From: Lytechinus pictus
Lineage: Eukaryota; Echinodermata; Echinoidea; Temnopleuroida; Toxopneustidae
Length of the DNA: 64,000 bases
Direction of reading: 5' to 3'
NCBI RefSeq assembly: GCF_037042905.1
Contig: NC_087252.1
Coordinates: 35,574,556-35,638,555, forward strand
Shown: in pieces, positions 14,101 through 29,528 of the stretch
Layout: every line of letters begins with the position of its first letter
Position numbering within the stretch: the first letter of the stretch is position 1
Position numbers and translations under genes: made by a program
The notes under the pieces: model-generated
What the model was told of the DNA's origin: nothing
Database searches by the model: none
What the model saw: the letters and a program-made list of their open reading frames with translations, nothing else

Positions 14101-17100
14101 GTCTGGATACTGTTCTATTATCCCTTAATTCTATACTAATACACTACCATAATTTTCCCCCTACTAATTACCATGTAACCACATGCAGCTTAAGTCTAAG
14201 GTAGGTTTTTTTATTCCTTTCTGTTATGTGAAATCGTACTCACTATATTATTTTGAATTTTATTTGTGATCTACATGTATATGTATTATGACTCTTAAAA
14301 GCAAAGGAAAAAAAGCTTAAGCGTTTCTTATCATTGTGCATTTCAGAGTACTACACATTTCTTTCAGAAATCGTTTCATAATGTTTGCACTACGTCACAT
14401 GCAGCTTTATGCACATTCAAAAGTTTCAATATACATGTACATTTTTTTCTGAAAGCTGAATGTATTTTCTGTTTCATATTTTGTGAAAGTAATAGACATT
14501 ACTTTAAGTAGTGAATTATACTGTTCCATCATATTAGTTTTCAAATCTTTCAATGTTGCTTAATGTTGTAAGGTGCTTTTATGTGTATCCATAATTTGTT
14601 GTCTGTTTTTGTTTTGTTTCATGTCTTTATTCTGCAATCCTCGTACTGTCCATATCACTCTATATCTTTTTTATTTTCTATTTTAGTTTTTCATTACTTT
14701 TATATATTTATTTGTTTGTCTTCTGAGTGTGAAAGGAGTTGATATTATTTTTTAACACTTGTTTTTTTAAATGTGAAAGGGTTGAAATTTATTTAAAAAA
14801 TTATTTTTAAGTCTGAAAGGGATAAGCTGTATATCACTCTGAGGGAGCAAAGTCAAGGGCCTGAAATAATAAATCAAAGCATACCGTATATGTCACTGTA
14901 TTTCTTAAATTTTACTTAGGCCTATTTATTCGTTTGTTTATATATTTTCTGAGTGTGAAAGAATTTGATTTTTATTTTCTTCAACTTGTTTTCTGAGTAT
15001 GAAAGGGGCTTAGCTGTACATCACTCCAAGGGATCAAAGTCAAGGGCCTGATTTTAGAAACAATATATCAGGGAATCTCTTCATGTATACACCTCATAGT
15101 GCCAGTTAGCTAGACAGTACAAACAGGCTCGCAGCCACGCTGGCAGGCCAGCCGTATTAGGCATGCTAATGTGTATAGCGTGATGTGAGTGGCTTTCATC
15201 AGCTCTAGCCAGCTTTACCAATACTGCTAAGAAGCTTTAAAGGGAGTCATCAACCTTGGAATAAGGTGATGTAGGTGATGACAGTTATGTAGTCTCACCA
15301 AACACTGCTAACATTTAGAAGCTTTAAATAGGAAACGAAGCTAAATTACATGTACTTTGGTGCTGATGCCACGGTTTGCCACCCGCCGAATTTTGAAGGG
15401 ATTCTGAGTAACCAGTGCTAAAATAGGGTGATAAGTTAGTCTGCCGATTCTGGCGCTCACAGGTTTTTGAGGAATTCCTTCCTGCCAGTACCCATTTACC
15501 TCACCTCAGTTGATTGCAGCACATTGTTGATCGTTTTCCTGCTGAAGTAAATGATGCTCTGGCTGGGATTCCAACCCACGACCCTCTGTTTCCAAGTCCA
15601 GAGAGTAAACTACTCCACCGGGCCACAATGGTCCACAATGCCTGCTTCTTTATGGTAGTCGCAAGTGCTCATGTTTATCACCTAGAAATCATTTATTTTA
15701 CATGGTAAAATGCTTACATAATCAGAGCACTGTTTCATAAAAGTTGTGAGCACTAATCAATGCAGCTAGCAGCTGGATATGACATATGCAGTGAAGTCTT
15801 TGGCTTTTCATTGCAGGCTGAGAAGCTCTGATCTCTGACTGTTGCAATGGTAACTGTCAGAAAATATTGTCGCTGACAAGCCTGAGCAGTGTGCAGGACT
15901 AGACTGAAATGAACAAGCATAATTTTACAAATTTGATAATTTGAAAATGAAAGAAATGTATGGTTGGTACGGAATGTACTATATACATGTAAATATGCCT
16001 GTGACACAGACTACACTTTCTTCAGTATTTGGTTCTTAATTTGATAGCCAAATATTACAGTGCTCTTTGTACACTGAAGCCTTGCCAGCTTCTTTGTTTT
16101 GAATATGTATTTTGGAAATAGATGCGTGCAGAGGTGATACAGCAAACTCAACCATCTTCAGGCAGTCTCCTCGCCTGTGCCTTATCACTCTGTGATGTTT
16201 AATGATCGGGCGTTGTTTAATGAACAGACGTAAACAAACGGTCTAGTGTTTGTCCGCTGGGGTCGGCTTCAAGATGGCGGCATGGTGCAGTCACATTCCA
16301 TGTGACATTTAGAGGGACATTGATTTAGCTTTGTATGCTCTGTGAGGAGTTCAAGACCATGAAGCACTGTTCACATGCAGGGTGCTACATAACTTTTTAG
16401 AAGCACTTGCCCAGTCAGGCAAGTAAATTTTCAAATAGTTGAAATACTCTTGCCCAAAAATCTATTTCACTTCCCCGAAAACATCCTTGAAAAAAAGTTT
16501 TACCTCTTCAAAGGAAAGTTTTGCGGTTATTTAAACCATTTACCTTTTTCTATCTTTTGACATGATCTGATCTACCTTGTTATTGCATTTCTTTGTCCAA
16601 AGTGATTTTATCTTGCCTGCCATGACCAAAATTAGGGTCAATATCATATCATATTGACCCTAATTTTGGTCAATCCGCTGTGAGAATGTTGCTTGCCCAA
16701 TTCGGGCAAGTAGTTTTAGTCTTTACTTCAAAACACTTGCCCGACTCTAACTTTTACTTGCCCCGGGCAATCAGGCAAGTGCTTAGTCGACTCTTAGAGA
16801 GAGACATTAGGGATTTGTTTTGCTCCAAGACCCAGAACAGATTTGACAAAATAGAAAATGTATTTTCAATTGCCTTCTATGACAAAGCACTACCAAAAAG
16901 TCTTGGTCAAAAAGTGGTGAATCAAAACAGCAGTTTCTTCTTGAACTCTGGACAAACAACATATTTGCAATTTTAGTTCAGTCCCGAAACTTGGGATGGA
17001 ACTGCTGTTCCGGCTCATATGTGACCTGCCACCCCAAAACCAACAATAAGTCGACCAAAATGAATGTTCAGATTTTTATTGAGCTTGAAAATTGATTTCC

Positions 17101-20100
17101 TAATCTTTAAAATGATATATAATATGTTAAAATTGACCAACAATAACCATTACAAGTACTTGATTGAATGCAGAGTAAATTCAGCAAGAGCTTAAAAATA
17201 AGGAGAAAACAACGTTTGAAGTTTGGGGTTCACTCAAGCATGAGATGTGCATACTGTGTAATCTCAGTAAAACTCCCAAGCAGTCCAAAAAAGTAGTTTC
17301 CAAAAAACTCTTGTGTCTTTTCATTTATTCAACTTCACAACTTGAAATTTTCACAGTATGAAGAAGAAGAAGTGCTCTTTCAGAGAAGCTATTTTTTTTA
17401 ATTTTTTGTTTTTGGAGACAAAATTACTATTTTGGCTAATTACCTGGCGACTTATTGGTGGTTTTGGGGTGGTAGGTCACATATATTTTTTTTTACAAAG
17501 ACCTCGCAGCTGTTCTTTGACATTTGATGGGCATATTCTTTCTTGAATCCATTGTGCATCACGAACCAAAAATTTCCATTATCTAATTTCCAAGAAATAA
17601 GTATTCCAGCCAGGTATTCATATCCCTCACCTGGGTTGATTGCAGCACATGATGGATTAATTTCCTGTTAGAGGAAATTACGCTCTGGCTGGGATTGGAA
17701 CCCACAACTCTCTGTTTCAAAGCCCTAGACACTACAGCACTGGTCCACTGTGCTCTTCAAGTAACTGCTATACATTGTACAACTACATGTAGAACATCAT
17801 GTAAATAATTTACATGTATAGGAATGCAGAAAATTTGAATCTGTTCATACCACAGTACATCCTTTGGCGATTTGGTCATCCATTAATATGTGAACACACT
17901 CCTAGGTGTAGGTGTATGATATATGTTGTCATGCCATGGATGTCAGTTTTTATTACAAGTATGAGGTTTAACAGCATCTTTAAGGGGATGAGTCCATCAC
18001 TTTTCAACTCTTAAACTGTCCCACTTCAAAGGATGTAAATTGAGTAAAGCAATGAAAGATGTTTGTTTTGAAACAACAACAGTGGAAGGAAAAAGGGTTG
18101 ATAAAGGTTGTGGTTGTCATTTTTTTGAAGGCATCTATTAAATCTCCAAGGTCTATTTTTTTCTTGAGTGTAAGTTTCAGACTCTATCCTTGCTCTGCTC
18201 CTCACATAAATGCCACACCATTTACCAGTTAACTGTTAAAAAATGAATGTACAGAAAATTATGAAAATTGGGGTTAACCGCACATATCATTTTTTCCTGA
18301 TCAAATGTGAATAAAAAAATCATTAATGACCCTTTGTCATCAGATGTAGATTTCTAACAATCAATATCTATTTGGAATTGATGCAACACTCATCAAAGGA
18401 CATCTTATACAGTGGCATTATATGACCTTTGACCTGGTATGACCTCTTACCTGATATGACCTCACACTGTGTCTGATTGTTTCATGTAGTGACCCTTTGT
18501 TATCAATAGTAGATATGAAACTATCCATAGATATCTGGAATAGGTAGCTCTCTTCAAAGTATATTTCCTATAAATTGACTTGATATGACCTTTGGCTCTG
18601 ACCTGATATGACCTCATGAATCTTTTATGATTGTTCAATTTGTAACCCTAGAATATAAGAAGTGGATACGGTTGGGAATTGATGCAGTAACTCTGAAAGT
18701 GGATTTAAAAAAATGTTACCTTTGACCTAGTATTACCTGTGATCTTATATGACCTCATTAATTGTGTCTGATTGGTAGTGACTCTTTGTGATCAGGAGTC
18801 GATATGGAACTACCAGTTAGGTATTTAGAATTGATGTGGCACTTACCATCTGGAATCGTTTTGACCTTTGTCCTGTTATGACCTCTGACTTTATATGACC
18901 TAATGATTTCTTTTAGTTGGTGAGTGACCCCTTTTTGTTTGATTTAAATCTAGATACATCACTGATAGGAATCGTTTTGAGTATTTCAAACCACTTTGAC
19001 CAGGTATGATGTCTGACCTCGTATGACCTTGTGAATTTTGATTGGTTAATTAGTAACCTCCTTTCATCAGGAGTAGATATGAACTTACCCATATGACCAT
19101 CATAAATGGAAGATGCTTTGTGAAGGGTTTATTAAAAAGATAGGCGGCACATGTGCAGAGTTTAAGGCACCATACCATGTGGGCCGCACATGTGCAGAGT
19201 TTAAGGCACCATACCATGTGGGTGTTTCATAAAGCTGTCTGTAAGTTAAGAGCAACTTAACTTTTACATTAACTGTACATCCTTTCAGAATGCACTATGA
19301 CTCCTTTTTGAGTGAACTGCAAGAAGAGGCATATGCAGTTCAAAAGGAGTCATAGTGCACTCTCAAAGGATTACAATTCACTCCTAAGTGATTGGTCCCT
19401 AGTATCACTCCAAGATTAGTTGTTATGCATTTAGAGAGTTGTCATGGAAGACAAGATAATGTGTGCCGGAGGAGGGGTGGGGGGGGGGAAGGATTTAGGG
19501 GATGGGAGGGGAGAGGGAGGGGCATGGGAGGTTAAGTGAGGCTTCGCCTAAAGCAATGCTGCTGTGATGACCTAGTTGAAGGAGGCTACCAAGTGTGGCG
19601 GTGAAATAATTTGATATTACAGACTGTGTGCTCAAGAGGTGACTGCTGCCTGCTTGTGAGTATGAAAGAGAGAATGAGAGAGAGAGAAAGAAAGAGAGAG
19701 AGAGGGAGAGAGGGGAACCTAAGCACATACATCATTATGACATACTACTCATACAAGAATGTATGCATATATTCAAGTCTTAAATTGGAAGCCACAGAAT
19801 GGGATACCCAAAATTTCTATGTGCAAATCCTCGATCATTATTCATTCGACCATGCAATATGCCATAATATTGCATATAAACTTTTGAACATTTAGGCTTT
19901 GGGGAGTTTGTGGAATTTCAGTGCATCGTGTGATATGCTCTGATATCGCACTGTAGGCATGTCATGCAGACCAAAATATGTATTTCTATTACCACACCAA
20001 AAACGCTTTTTTTATATTTTCTCTTTTATTAAAGGAGTTATTCAGATTTGAATGAAAGGTTATACAACAAATGGTTGATCTTGAGTACATCACGTTGGTT

Positions 20101-23100
20101 AAAATACATTGTACTCAGTAACTGTAGAGTAGGAGTGAGTGTGGGATGGAATGAAGTTCATTACATGTATTGCCTGTGGAATGTATTACATTACTTCTAA
20201 TTGGGGAGAATGGTGTCGGCTTCCAGGTAATGTCTACTACATGTATGTGAATGGAGGCTACTATCACATGTACTCAGTAAAAACGCTGTTTAGAATTGCT
20301 ATTCAACAATGTATTAACTTACAGTAGATGTTTAAGATTTTAAACAAATGTATAAAGTCTTATTAAAAAGGTTTAGTTTTTAATATTAAATCTTCAATAG
20401 ATTAAATATGGTTATTAAAAGTGTTGAACAACTATAAAGTTCTTATAGTTAACAGAGTTGTATACTAGTTTAATCCATGGTCTTACTTGGTACTGTAGAA
20501 CTAGAGTTCTACAGCTATTTTTATAATTCTTTTTAATCTTCTTTCACTTCTTAACTTCGTCAGTGATTTTACGAACCGGCTCAAACCTCGGCTGGTCTCC
20601 AAAACATGATTTTGAGATAGTCGCGTTCAAAGTTTGAATGTTTTTCAGACCCTCGTAACTTCACGCTTTGAAAGAAACCAGATCAATTATTTATACCAAT
20701 TTAAAGCATACCTCTATTCTGTTATAATGTGCAGAATTTTGTATTTGTATTCATTCTCTTAATATTTGAAAAGAAGTGCATGTATGCATTTTGAAAAGCT
20801 CTGCTAATTTTTCTCCAAAACAGGGGGTTGAGCCAGTTCGTAAAATCATGCATACCATGCGCACTGATTTTTAGCACTACTATTATTATTTTATGAGAAC
20901 AGAATAAAGTGAAACTGGAGATATAGACCCCTATGCTATAGCCAATCATACAGTATATAAAAGCCTGGGGCTCTGTTTATCCTGTGAATCATATTCAGTA
21001 ATTTGATACCGACTGTGCCGAGCCGAGAAGAATTGCAGGAACGCCACGCCATCTCACCCCCTTACCTGCAAAGCTCAATGAGCCGTCTGTATGCCTACCC
21101 CCGTCTTGGTGCTCGGAATGAAATGATTATTATTTGTGCATCAACTTGCGGATATTTATAGTGAAAACACCTTTGTGAAATATTATTAACTCTCTTTCTC
21201 ACCTCTCTTTATCTTTCCCTCTTCATCATCTTGCTTCTATAGATGTCTTTCCTGTCACTCTTCTTTGTTCCATTTTCCTCCTTTTTCTTCTCTGTCTTTT
21301 CCCTTCAAGATTTTTTCTGAAGCAATATACAATCTTTATCTCTTCTCTTCCATTTATCTCTGTCCCTGTTTCTCACTGTCTTTATATCTTCCCTTTCCTT
21401 CTTTTTTGAAACATTTTTTTCCTTTTTTCATTTGTTCTTTTACCCCACCCTCCCCATCCCCCTTTTTATCTACATTTCCTTCTCCTCCTCTACCTAATAT
21501 AGGAATAAGAGGAGGAAGAGGAGGAGGAGGAGGAGGTGGAGGAGAAAGGAGGAGAAGAAGAGGAGGAGGAGGAGGAGGAGGAGGAGGAGGAGGAGGAGGA
21601 GGAGGAGGAAGGAGGAGGAGGAGAAAATATAGGAGCTGAATGTGGAGAAGGAAAATGAGAATAAGAAGAAGGAAAAGGAGGGAAAAAGGAGGAGAAGGAA
21701 ACGGTACACAAGAAGGAGTGTGAGCATAAGAAAGAAGAAACATAGAGATAAAAAAAAAATGGAAATACTATTTTGGAAAAAGAGAAATAAGAGATCAGAG
21801 GAAAGAGGAAAGAAAAGGCTAAGAACCCCCCCCAAAAATGAAATACTCTTCAACTGCATTTGTCAAACCTATATTGCCTCTAATATGCTCTATATCATAT
21901 CAGTGTTTATACTTTCCCCTAAACACACTCTGTGGTTTATGCGTGGTATATTGTAATCAAGCCGTATTAATGAATCCATACATCATGCACTATTGACTGT
22001 GGTTAAATGGATTTTCAATACAGAGGTAATTTAATCCACTCCACATCCGTGGGTGTTGACTTGTATCTCTCCAGGTAAATGAAAGCTCTATGGGGTTTGT
22101 GTGTACACTGTAATATAATGATTGGTGTTTAGTAGTGCTAGTGTTAACACCACCAAGCAATGTTCTTAGAGAACTACACTCAGGTTTTAACAATACACCA
22201 TGGAGATTAAAGATGACACCAAGTAGTGCTAAAATAGAATGTGTTGTAATATAATACCATTTACAATGTAGTCACTGGTGTAATTTTAACACCATAGAGA
22301 TTGAACACACAAGTAGTGCTAAAGATAATGTATTGTAATAATACACCAATTGGTATTCAGCAAACACCATGAATTCAACTTAAGTGTAGTTTTAACACCA
22401 TGGAGATTGAACATAACACCAGGTAGCACTATAAAATATAATGCGTAGTAATAAAATTAAACACCAATGGTGTTGGAATTACACCATGAAATCTACTCTG
22501 GTGTATTTTTAGCATCATGGGGATAGAGCATAACACCAACTAGGATAAAAAACAGAGTATGTTGTAATAAAACACCAATGGTGGGCAATTAACACCATGA
22601 GTTCAACACTGGTGTAGTTTTAACACTATTGTGTTTGCAGTTTACTGTTTGGTGCAGATTGACTGTTGTATGAAGAGGGTTACTGCATCTATGATGCCTT
22701 GGTATAGGGTCAATATGGATTTTACTGGAGCATCATCTAACATTTTATAAAACTGTAACTTTGTCATTTTAGCCATTTTTTTGGCTTTTCTTTCATAAAG
22801 ATTATTTCAATACTGATATCACAATAAAAAAAAAATCTACACCCCTAAAATTAAAATGAAGATTATGTTAAGTTCGCATATACTATAAATCTTCCACAGT
22901 ATATAATAACTCTGAGAAAATATTAACAAATTTTGCACTAAACTATAAAAATTGTTCAAAACTCAAACAATTTTTGAAGCGATAATGTAGAATAATGCGA
23001 ACAGTAGCATGTGTGTGAATAACTATATTATGCTGCCGTACTTTGGCAAAAGGAAGCAAGTTACAAAAGTGTAATTTGTTGTAAATGAGCAATTTGTGTT

Positions 23101-26100
23101 CGTCATTTAATTAGGCACAATGCAATTCAACAGTGATTTTTTTCAATCATTTCTTTTTCCCAAATTTTGCCTGAACGTGCAATATACGAAGGGGGTTTCA
23201 GAAACAGCAATAACTTAAATTTGACTGATATATGTCACTTGCTTCCTTTTGCCAGAGTTGGGCAGTATACTAGTAGTTCATCTTCTCCTATGCTAAGGTC
23301 AAACACTACAGTTACATACTCAATCCACTCACACCAATGGTATGAATTCCTAAAGAGTTGAATTATCGCTTTATTTACCCTCGGTCTATTCATGAATTCA
23401 AATTCAATGCAGTTTTCAAGTTCACCTCGGGGACAGTTATTTTTGTTTTTGTTTTCAAGGGTGTATCCCAGCTAGCCTATGTCCAAGTCAGAAGAATTAT
23501 TACATTGTTTTGTGTTTAATACTAAAAATTGTTTTATCACTCGGATATGATCATCTATTGAAAATGATTAGAGATGATTTTTATTGTTCGTTTCACACCA
23601 TTGGTTTGATTAAGAAATGTCTTATGATATTCTTTTGTTTTCAAAAATTGGTTTGATATTTGAAGTTACACATTTAATTCTCATCACAGTACAAAATTTC
23701 ATATTCCATTTTTGTTTATTTGAAATAAAGATACATACACTAAAGCTTTGTTAATCTCTTTGGAATTCTTGTTTTTAATCTTCATATTTTGTTCGAAATA
23801 GTTTTTCTAGTGCTCATCAAGGTATTTTCATTGGCAAATGGATATTGTTCAAGTAAATGTGCATCAGAATATATTATTATTATAGCAGCTGTGCAATTAA
23901 GTCCAATTGTCTTTTCATGTCTTTTCTCAAAAATCATTCATATAATTTGTACATCTTGTGCATTGGTATCTTTGTTCAGTCAATTTATTTCTGTTTTGTA
24001 ATGAACTATGTGTTGATTTGCGGTTGTAATCGTTCTTTTATCTGAAACCATAATTCTAACCACATAAAAACCACAAACACCCAACACTCATAATACCACC
24101 AATATTGTATCAAGAATCGATTTCTAAATTTTGACTTACATGCAATACCTCATGTATTTTCTCTATTTCCCAAACCTTTGAATAGATAATTTGTTATGTT
24201 ATTAAGAGTGATATTTCACTCTTAATAACTTAAAGGAGAATGAAACCCTTGAAACCAGCTGAATCCATATCAAAGAGAAACATCAAAGAAACATATTGTT
24301 GAAAGTTTGAGGAAGATTGAATGAATAATAAGAAAGTTATGAGCATTTGAATATTGAGATCACTAATGCCATGTAGATCCTCCCATTGGCAATGCGACCA
24401 AGATCTGTGATGTCACACACGTACAACTCCCTCATTACTTTAGTACTTATTTCACTTATATTCTCACTTTTATAGAGTCTATCACAAGGTGAGGTGTTCT
24501 CTTTATGAGAGGACAAGTACAGAGGTTTCACAACATTATATCATTGATGAATCGTTTGTCATATGATTAGAATGAGCAAAAAGAGATGTTTTGGGGTATA
24601 TTTTCAGCGTCCAAAAGGGGAGAGTTGTTCATCTGTGACATCACAGATCTTGTTCGCATTGCCAATGGGAGGATCTCCATAGCATTAGTGATCTCGACAT
24701 TCAAATGCTCATAACTCTTCTATTGCTATTGGACTATTTTACTCAAACTTTTGTTGATCTTATTCTTTGATTTTTCTGCTTTCACAAAAGCTAACTTGCT
24801 CCAAGAGTTTCTTTCTCCTTTAATATTTTGGACCAGCCACCCCAAATCAATAATGACTCGCCCGCCCGGAAAGAATCTCTGGATTTTGCCAAAATAGTAA
24901 TCTGAAAGTAAGAATGAGAAAATGAGGTTATCTGAAAGAGTATTTTCCTCTCTTACTGTCAAAATTTGAAGTTGTTAAGTTCAGTAAAATAACAAGATAC
25001 AAGAGTTTGACACAATTTTTTGTGGACTACTTTAGGTTTTAGTGAGATTTGTACAGTGTGCACATCTCATGCTTGGGTGAAGCACAGACTTCAAATCATT
25101 TTTCTCCTTTTTTAATAATCTTTGAAACTCCCACTTAATTTCTTCTACATTCAATCAAGTAGTTGTGTGAGTTATTGTTGACTAATTTTGACAAGTTATA
25201 CATCATTTCAAAGCTTAGGGTGTGCTCTTTCATTTCCAATAAATATCTTAAAATTCATTTTAGGGGCTTATTGGTGGTTTTGGCGTGAGAGGGCACATGT
25301 TGTTGTATCTGTTTCTCTTTTGTAAAGTTCACTCTGTCATGATATCATTTTGATATTTATTTCCTATCAAAAGGTACTCATTAGAATTATATTTTTCTAT
25401 TTGTTTCTTTAGGTTCGTTGTCAGGTGCGTGGATTCGGTGAAGAATGGCACCTCACAGCAAACTGGGACAGAAGACCTGATCTTCAACTCAACATCAAAC
25501 CACAAAAGAATTCAAACACAAGGGTAAGCTACATGTAGCTTCTGGAATTCTCATTGGTTTGTACAGTTCCAGTAGGCGATGGGTTAACCTTTTGAATACT
25601 GAATTATGTCATTCCCATAGGCTTTGCACAGGGATCACCTGGTTCCAATTGGGGGTGGGTTAATCTTTTGAATACTGAATTCATTGATTTCCAAGGCTTT
25701 GTACCACGATCACCTGGTTCCAGTACTTAGGCAATGGGTTAATCTTTTGACTACTGAATTCTGTAATTCCCATAGGCTTTTTATAGGGATCACTTCGTTC
25801 CAGTAGGCAATGGGTTAACCTTTTGAATATTGAATTCAGTGATTCCCATAGGCTTTGCACCGGGATCACCTGGTTCCAGTAGGGAATGGGTTAATCTTTT
25901 GAATACTGAATTCTGTGATTCCCATAGGCTTTGTACCGGGAACACCTGGTTCCAATAGGGGGTGGGTTAATCTTTTGGTACTGAATTTTGTAATTCACAT
26001 TGGCTTTGTATAGGGATCACTTCGTTCCAGTAGGCAATGGGTTAACCTTTTGAATATTGAATTCAGTGATTCCCATAGGTTTTGAACAGGGATCACCTGG

Positions 26101-29100
26101 TTCCAGTAAGCAATGGGTTAATCTGTTGACTACTGAGTTCTGTGATTCAAATAGACCTTATACAGGGATCACCCGCTTTCAGTAGGAAATGGGTTAACCT
26201 GTTGACAACTGAATTCTGTGATTCCCATAGGCTTTGTACAGGGATCACCTGGTTCCAGTAGGCAATGGGTTAACCTGTTGACAACTGAATTATGTGATTC
26301 CCATAGGCTTTGTACAGAGATCACCTGGTTCCAGTAGACAATGGGTTAACTTGTTGAATACTGAGTTCTGTGATTCCCATAGGCTTTGTACCGAGATCAC
26401 CTGGTTCCAGTAGGCAATGGTTTAATCTTTTGAATACTGAATTTCCATAGGCTTTGTACAGGGAACACCTAGTTCCAGTAGGCAATGGGTTAATCAGTTG
26501 ACAACTGAATTCTTGGATTCACGTTGGCTTTATACAGTGACTAGTGAAAGGGTTGAAGAGAATCAAATATGAAAATACTGTCATAATGTTGAGTGATTTA
26601 TTAATTGCCTTTTATAAAACCTTAACTCCTTTGGTTGCTATTAAAAAACAAACTATTAGACGAATATTTTACTCTATGATCTTAGCTGTCTATTCAAAAC
26701 TGCATCTCTTCAAAATATGATTTGTTTTATACAACAAACATTAAGTGATAATAGATTTCTTCTGTATAAAAAGTTTAATTATTGTTTTTATTGAGTATTA
26801 TTTTTTATGAGTACTCCACCAATTGCTTTTGGAGCAGTGATCTTTCCTAAAAAATTAAGATGTGCGCTACTGCAGTAATCAGTAATATTAGACAGACCTA
26901 AATATTTGCAAAGCAGTCCCCTGTTACCTGCTACAGATGTGATTAAACCAATTGGTTCACTATACCTGTATAAACTTTTGCTTTTCTTTTACCTTATTTT
27001 TTAATGACTATATAGCCTTATATCTTATCTCCTTCTTCCATTTGGGGCCTATAACTCACAAGCTCTGCTTTCAACTTAGGCCCCTCCATTTTTCACTGAT
27101 TTAAATTCTTATTGCGTATAATTTCTGTCTCAAGAACCATTTATTTCAACTCAAGATAATTATGTTATACTCATGTAAAGCATGTAAATGTCTGTATATG
27201 AATTATGGAAATAAACTAAACTGAAACTGAAACTGAAACTAAAAAAATTGATTTATCACTGTTCATGTTATAAAGAGGAAGTTAATACCATCACTACTAT
27301 TATGGTTGCTAATCATTCTCGTTATCTTTATATTACAGCAAAATGATGGAGTTGACCTTGTCATCGTGGAGGAGATTCTCCGCAATGCCATCATGGCCGC
27401 CACCTTTAACTTCTCGCTGCCCATGAGGGCGCTACCTAGAGATATCATAACTGCCACCAATGCCATCCATACGAACACAGCCAGACCAACATATCCTTCC
27501 ATGGTATACATGTATAACTTACTCATCAAACAAGGATTTTCTTCTCTCTTCCTGAGGGGAGAAATTTTTGTTTTAGGAGTGCCGTATTTTCATAATATCA
27601 GTTAAAAGCTTGTCTGTTCAGTAATAACAGGATTCTGTTCCCTTAAGTTTCTACTTTTGGTGTAGGGATGGGAATATCTTTTTCGATGTACCCTGATATC
27701 TTTTGGTTCTGAGAAATGTGATGTGTATTCAATGTTTCAAAATAGTATAGGCCCAAATGTAATTCCTTGTGGTACACCCCAGTTTTTTTTTAATTTGAGA
27801 TTCATCATAATATTTTAATTGTCTTCATGGAAATTTTTCAGGGGGATCTAAGAACTTATCCAGGAGTCTGATTTGCTGGGAATCACTCGGTGTTTCACTG
27901 GTAATACGATTACTCTTCAGTGCTGGCAACATTCGTGAAACAGTCTTCTTGTTGACAAGAAGTTAAACAAGAAAAGATAGCGTTAAAAGCAGTCTTCTGA
28001 TTTATGAATGAAATCAGATAGATACTTAGCCTACATGTAGGTTGGGGTCTATGGAAAATCATAGCATAATCAGCCAAGTTTCTAGTGGATTTAACAGGAT
28101 GATGATAAGTATTTTTTTCCTTTCATTTTCCTAGAGTAACAACACAAATCGAATGCCTCAAGCCGTATACCACACACCCATCGTACCCTCCAGTACCAAC
28201 CACGTGTCATCTAAACCGCCTGCCCTGGCAGAAACGCGCCTCTTAGTCAAAGGTAAACAGGGCTCCTAATTAAATTGACATTACAGTGTAAAATCATTGG
28301 TGTGTTCACACTCTTACAGTAAGCTTGCCATTGTGTATAGTGGTGAAATAGGAACGCAGTCTGAGCAAGGAAGGATGCTCATGGAGGGAGTGTCGTTATA
28401 GTTCAAGTGTCAGTACTACTTTGTTAGAAGGATATTGCTGAGTGAAATGATGAATATGATATAGTGCTGTGAATAACAGCCAGAAAGAGCTGAATTGGTG
28501 TTAGCTACTTCAAACAATGTCCAAAATATCAACATGGACAGTCTGCGCTATTAAAATAGAACCCTTCAAATCCTTTACATCATCAAAATGTAAATATGCC
28601 TTCAGAGAGCAACTGAAAGTAGTCAGGAGTTTGAAACCTACCTCGGAACCATACGTCAAGGGGAAAGGAAATAGATGCAAACTGGCGTCTGAAGTGGACC
28701 AAAAGCTTCAGCGTCTGGAATCCCTTGTTAAATGCTACTGTACATGACTGCATGATGACTAAATTGAAAGGCAACATGTGCGCTTGCTGAAAGTTTTGAA
28801 ATCTGTTCACATATATGAATGGAAATCTATTATACATGTTCAACTCACATTTTGATACATTTTAATAATAATAATAATAATAATAGGTATTTATAAAGCG
28901 CCATCTATCTAGAAATATTTTAATCCGAGGCACGTTGTTATTATTATTACCCCGGCTTTAGCTCGAGCTGCCTCTCAGCGCTCATGCATTCAAGGAATTA
29001 ATCCTGCCGGGTACCCATTCAACTCACCTGGGTTGAGTGCAGCACAATGTGGATAAATTTCTTGCTGAAGGAAATTACGCCATGGCTGGGATTCGAACCC

Positions 29101-29497
29101 ACGACCCTCTGTTTCAAAGTCAGAGGACTAATCCACTGGGCCACAACGCTCCACAAGTGTCTAAATGTTTTGATCAGATTTGGAATGATATACAGTAATT
29201 GGGCCTCCTTGAAAAGTCTGATAATGTCATTCAGGAACTGTTTTACCTAATTATTTATTTAGCTCACAGTAGGTAGTTCTTTTGAAGAATACTCATGCAT
29301 GTAATCACCCTTTTCAGAGCAGACTCCCTGTACAATGTAGAGACCAAAAGTCAAGGCCAGCCAGAAGCGGATCTAGAGGGGGGGTTGGGGGGGTTGCAAC
29401 CCCCCCAAAAAAAAAATCCGGGGACCATTTTTTTTAAATCTTATCTTTTTTTTTAAACTTGTAATTTTATTTTATTCTATTTCTATGTATTTATTTC

Positions 29498-29528
<31 letters not shown>

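Noticed and set aside
21265..21859. Pro-, Ser-, Leu- and Gly-rich open frames
   Set aside because: They come from the polypyrimidine/(GGA)n tract.
25545..26545. CRISPR-like array
   Set aside because: Units are diverged head-to-tail repeats without distinct spacers, in a eukaryotic intron.
28517..28747. 76-aa open frame with ordinary composition
   Set aside because: No recognisable family, no splice connection to the host gene, and no promoter or poly(A) evidence.
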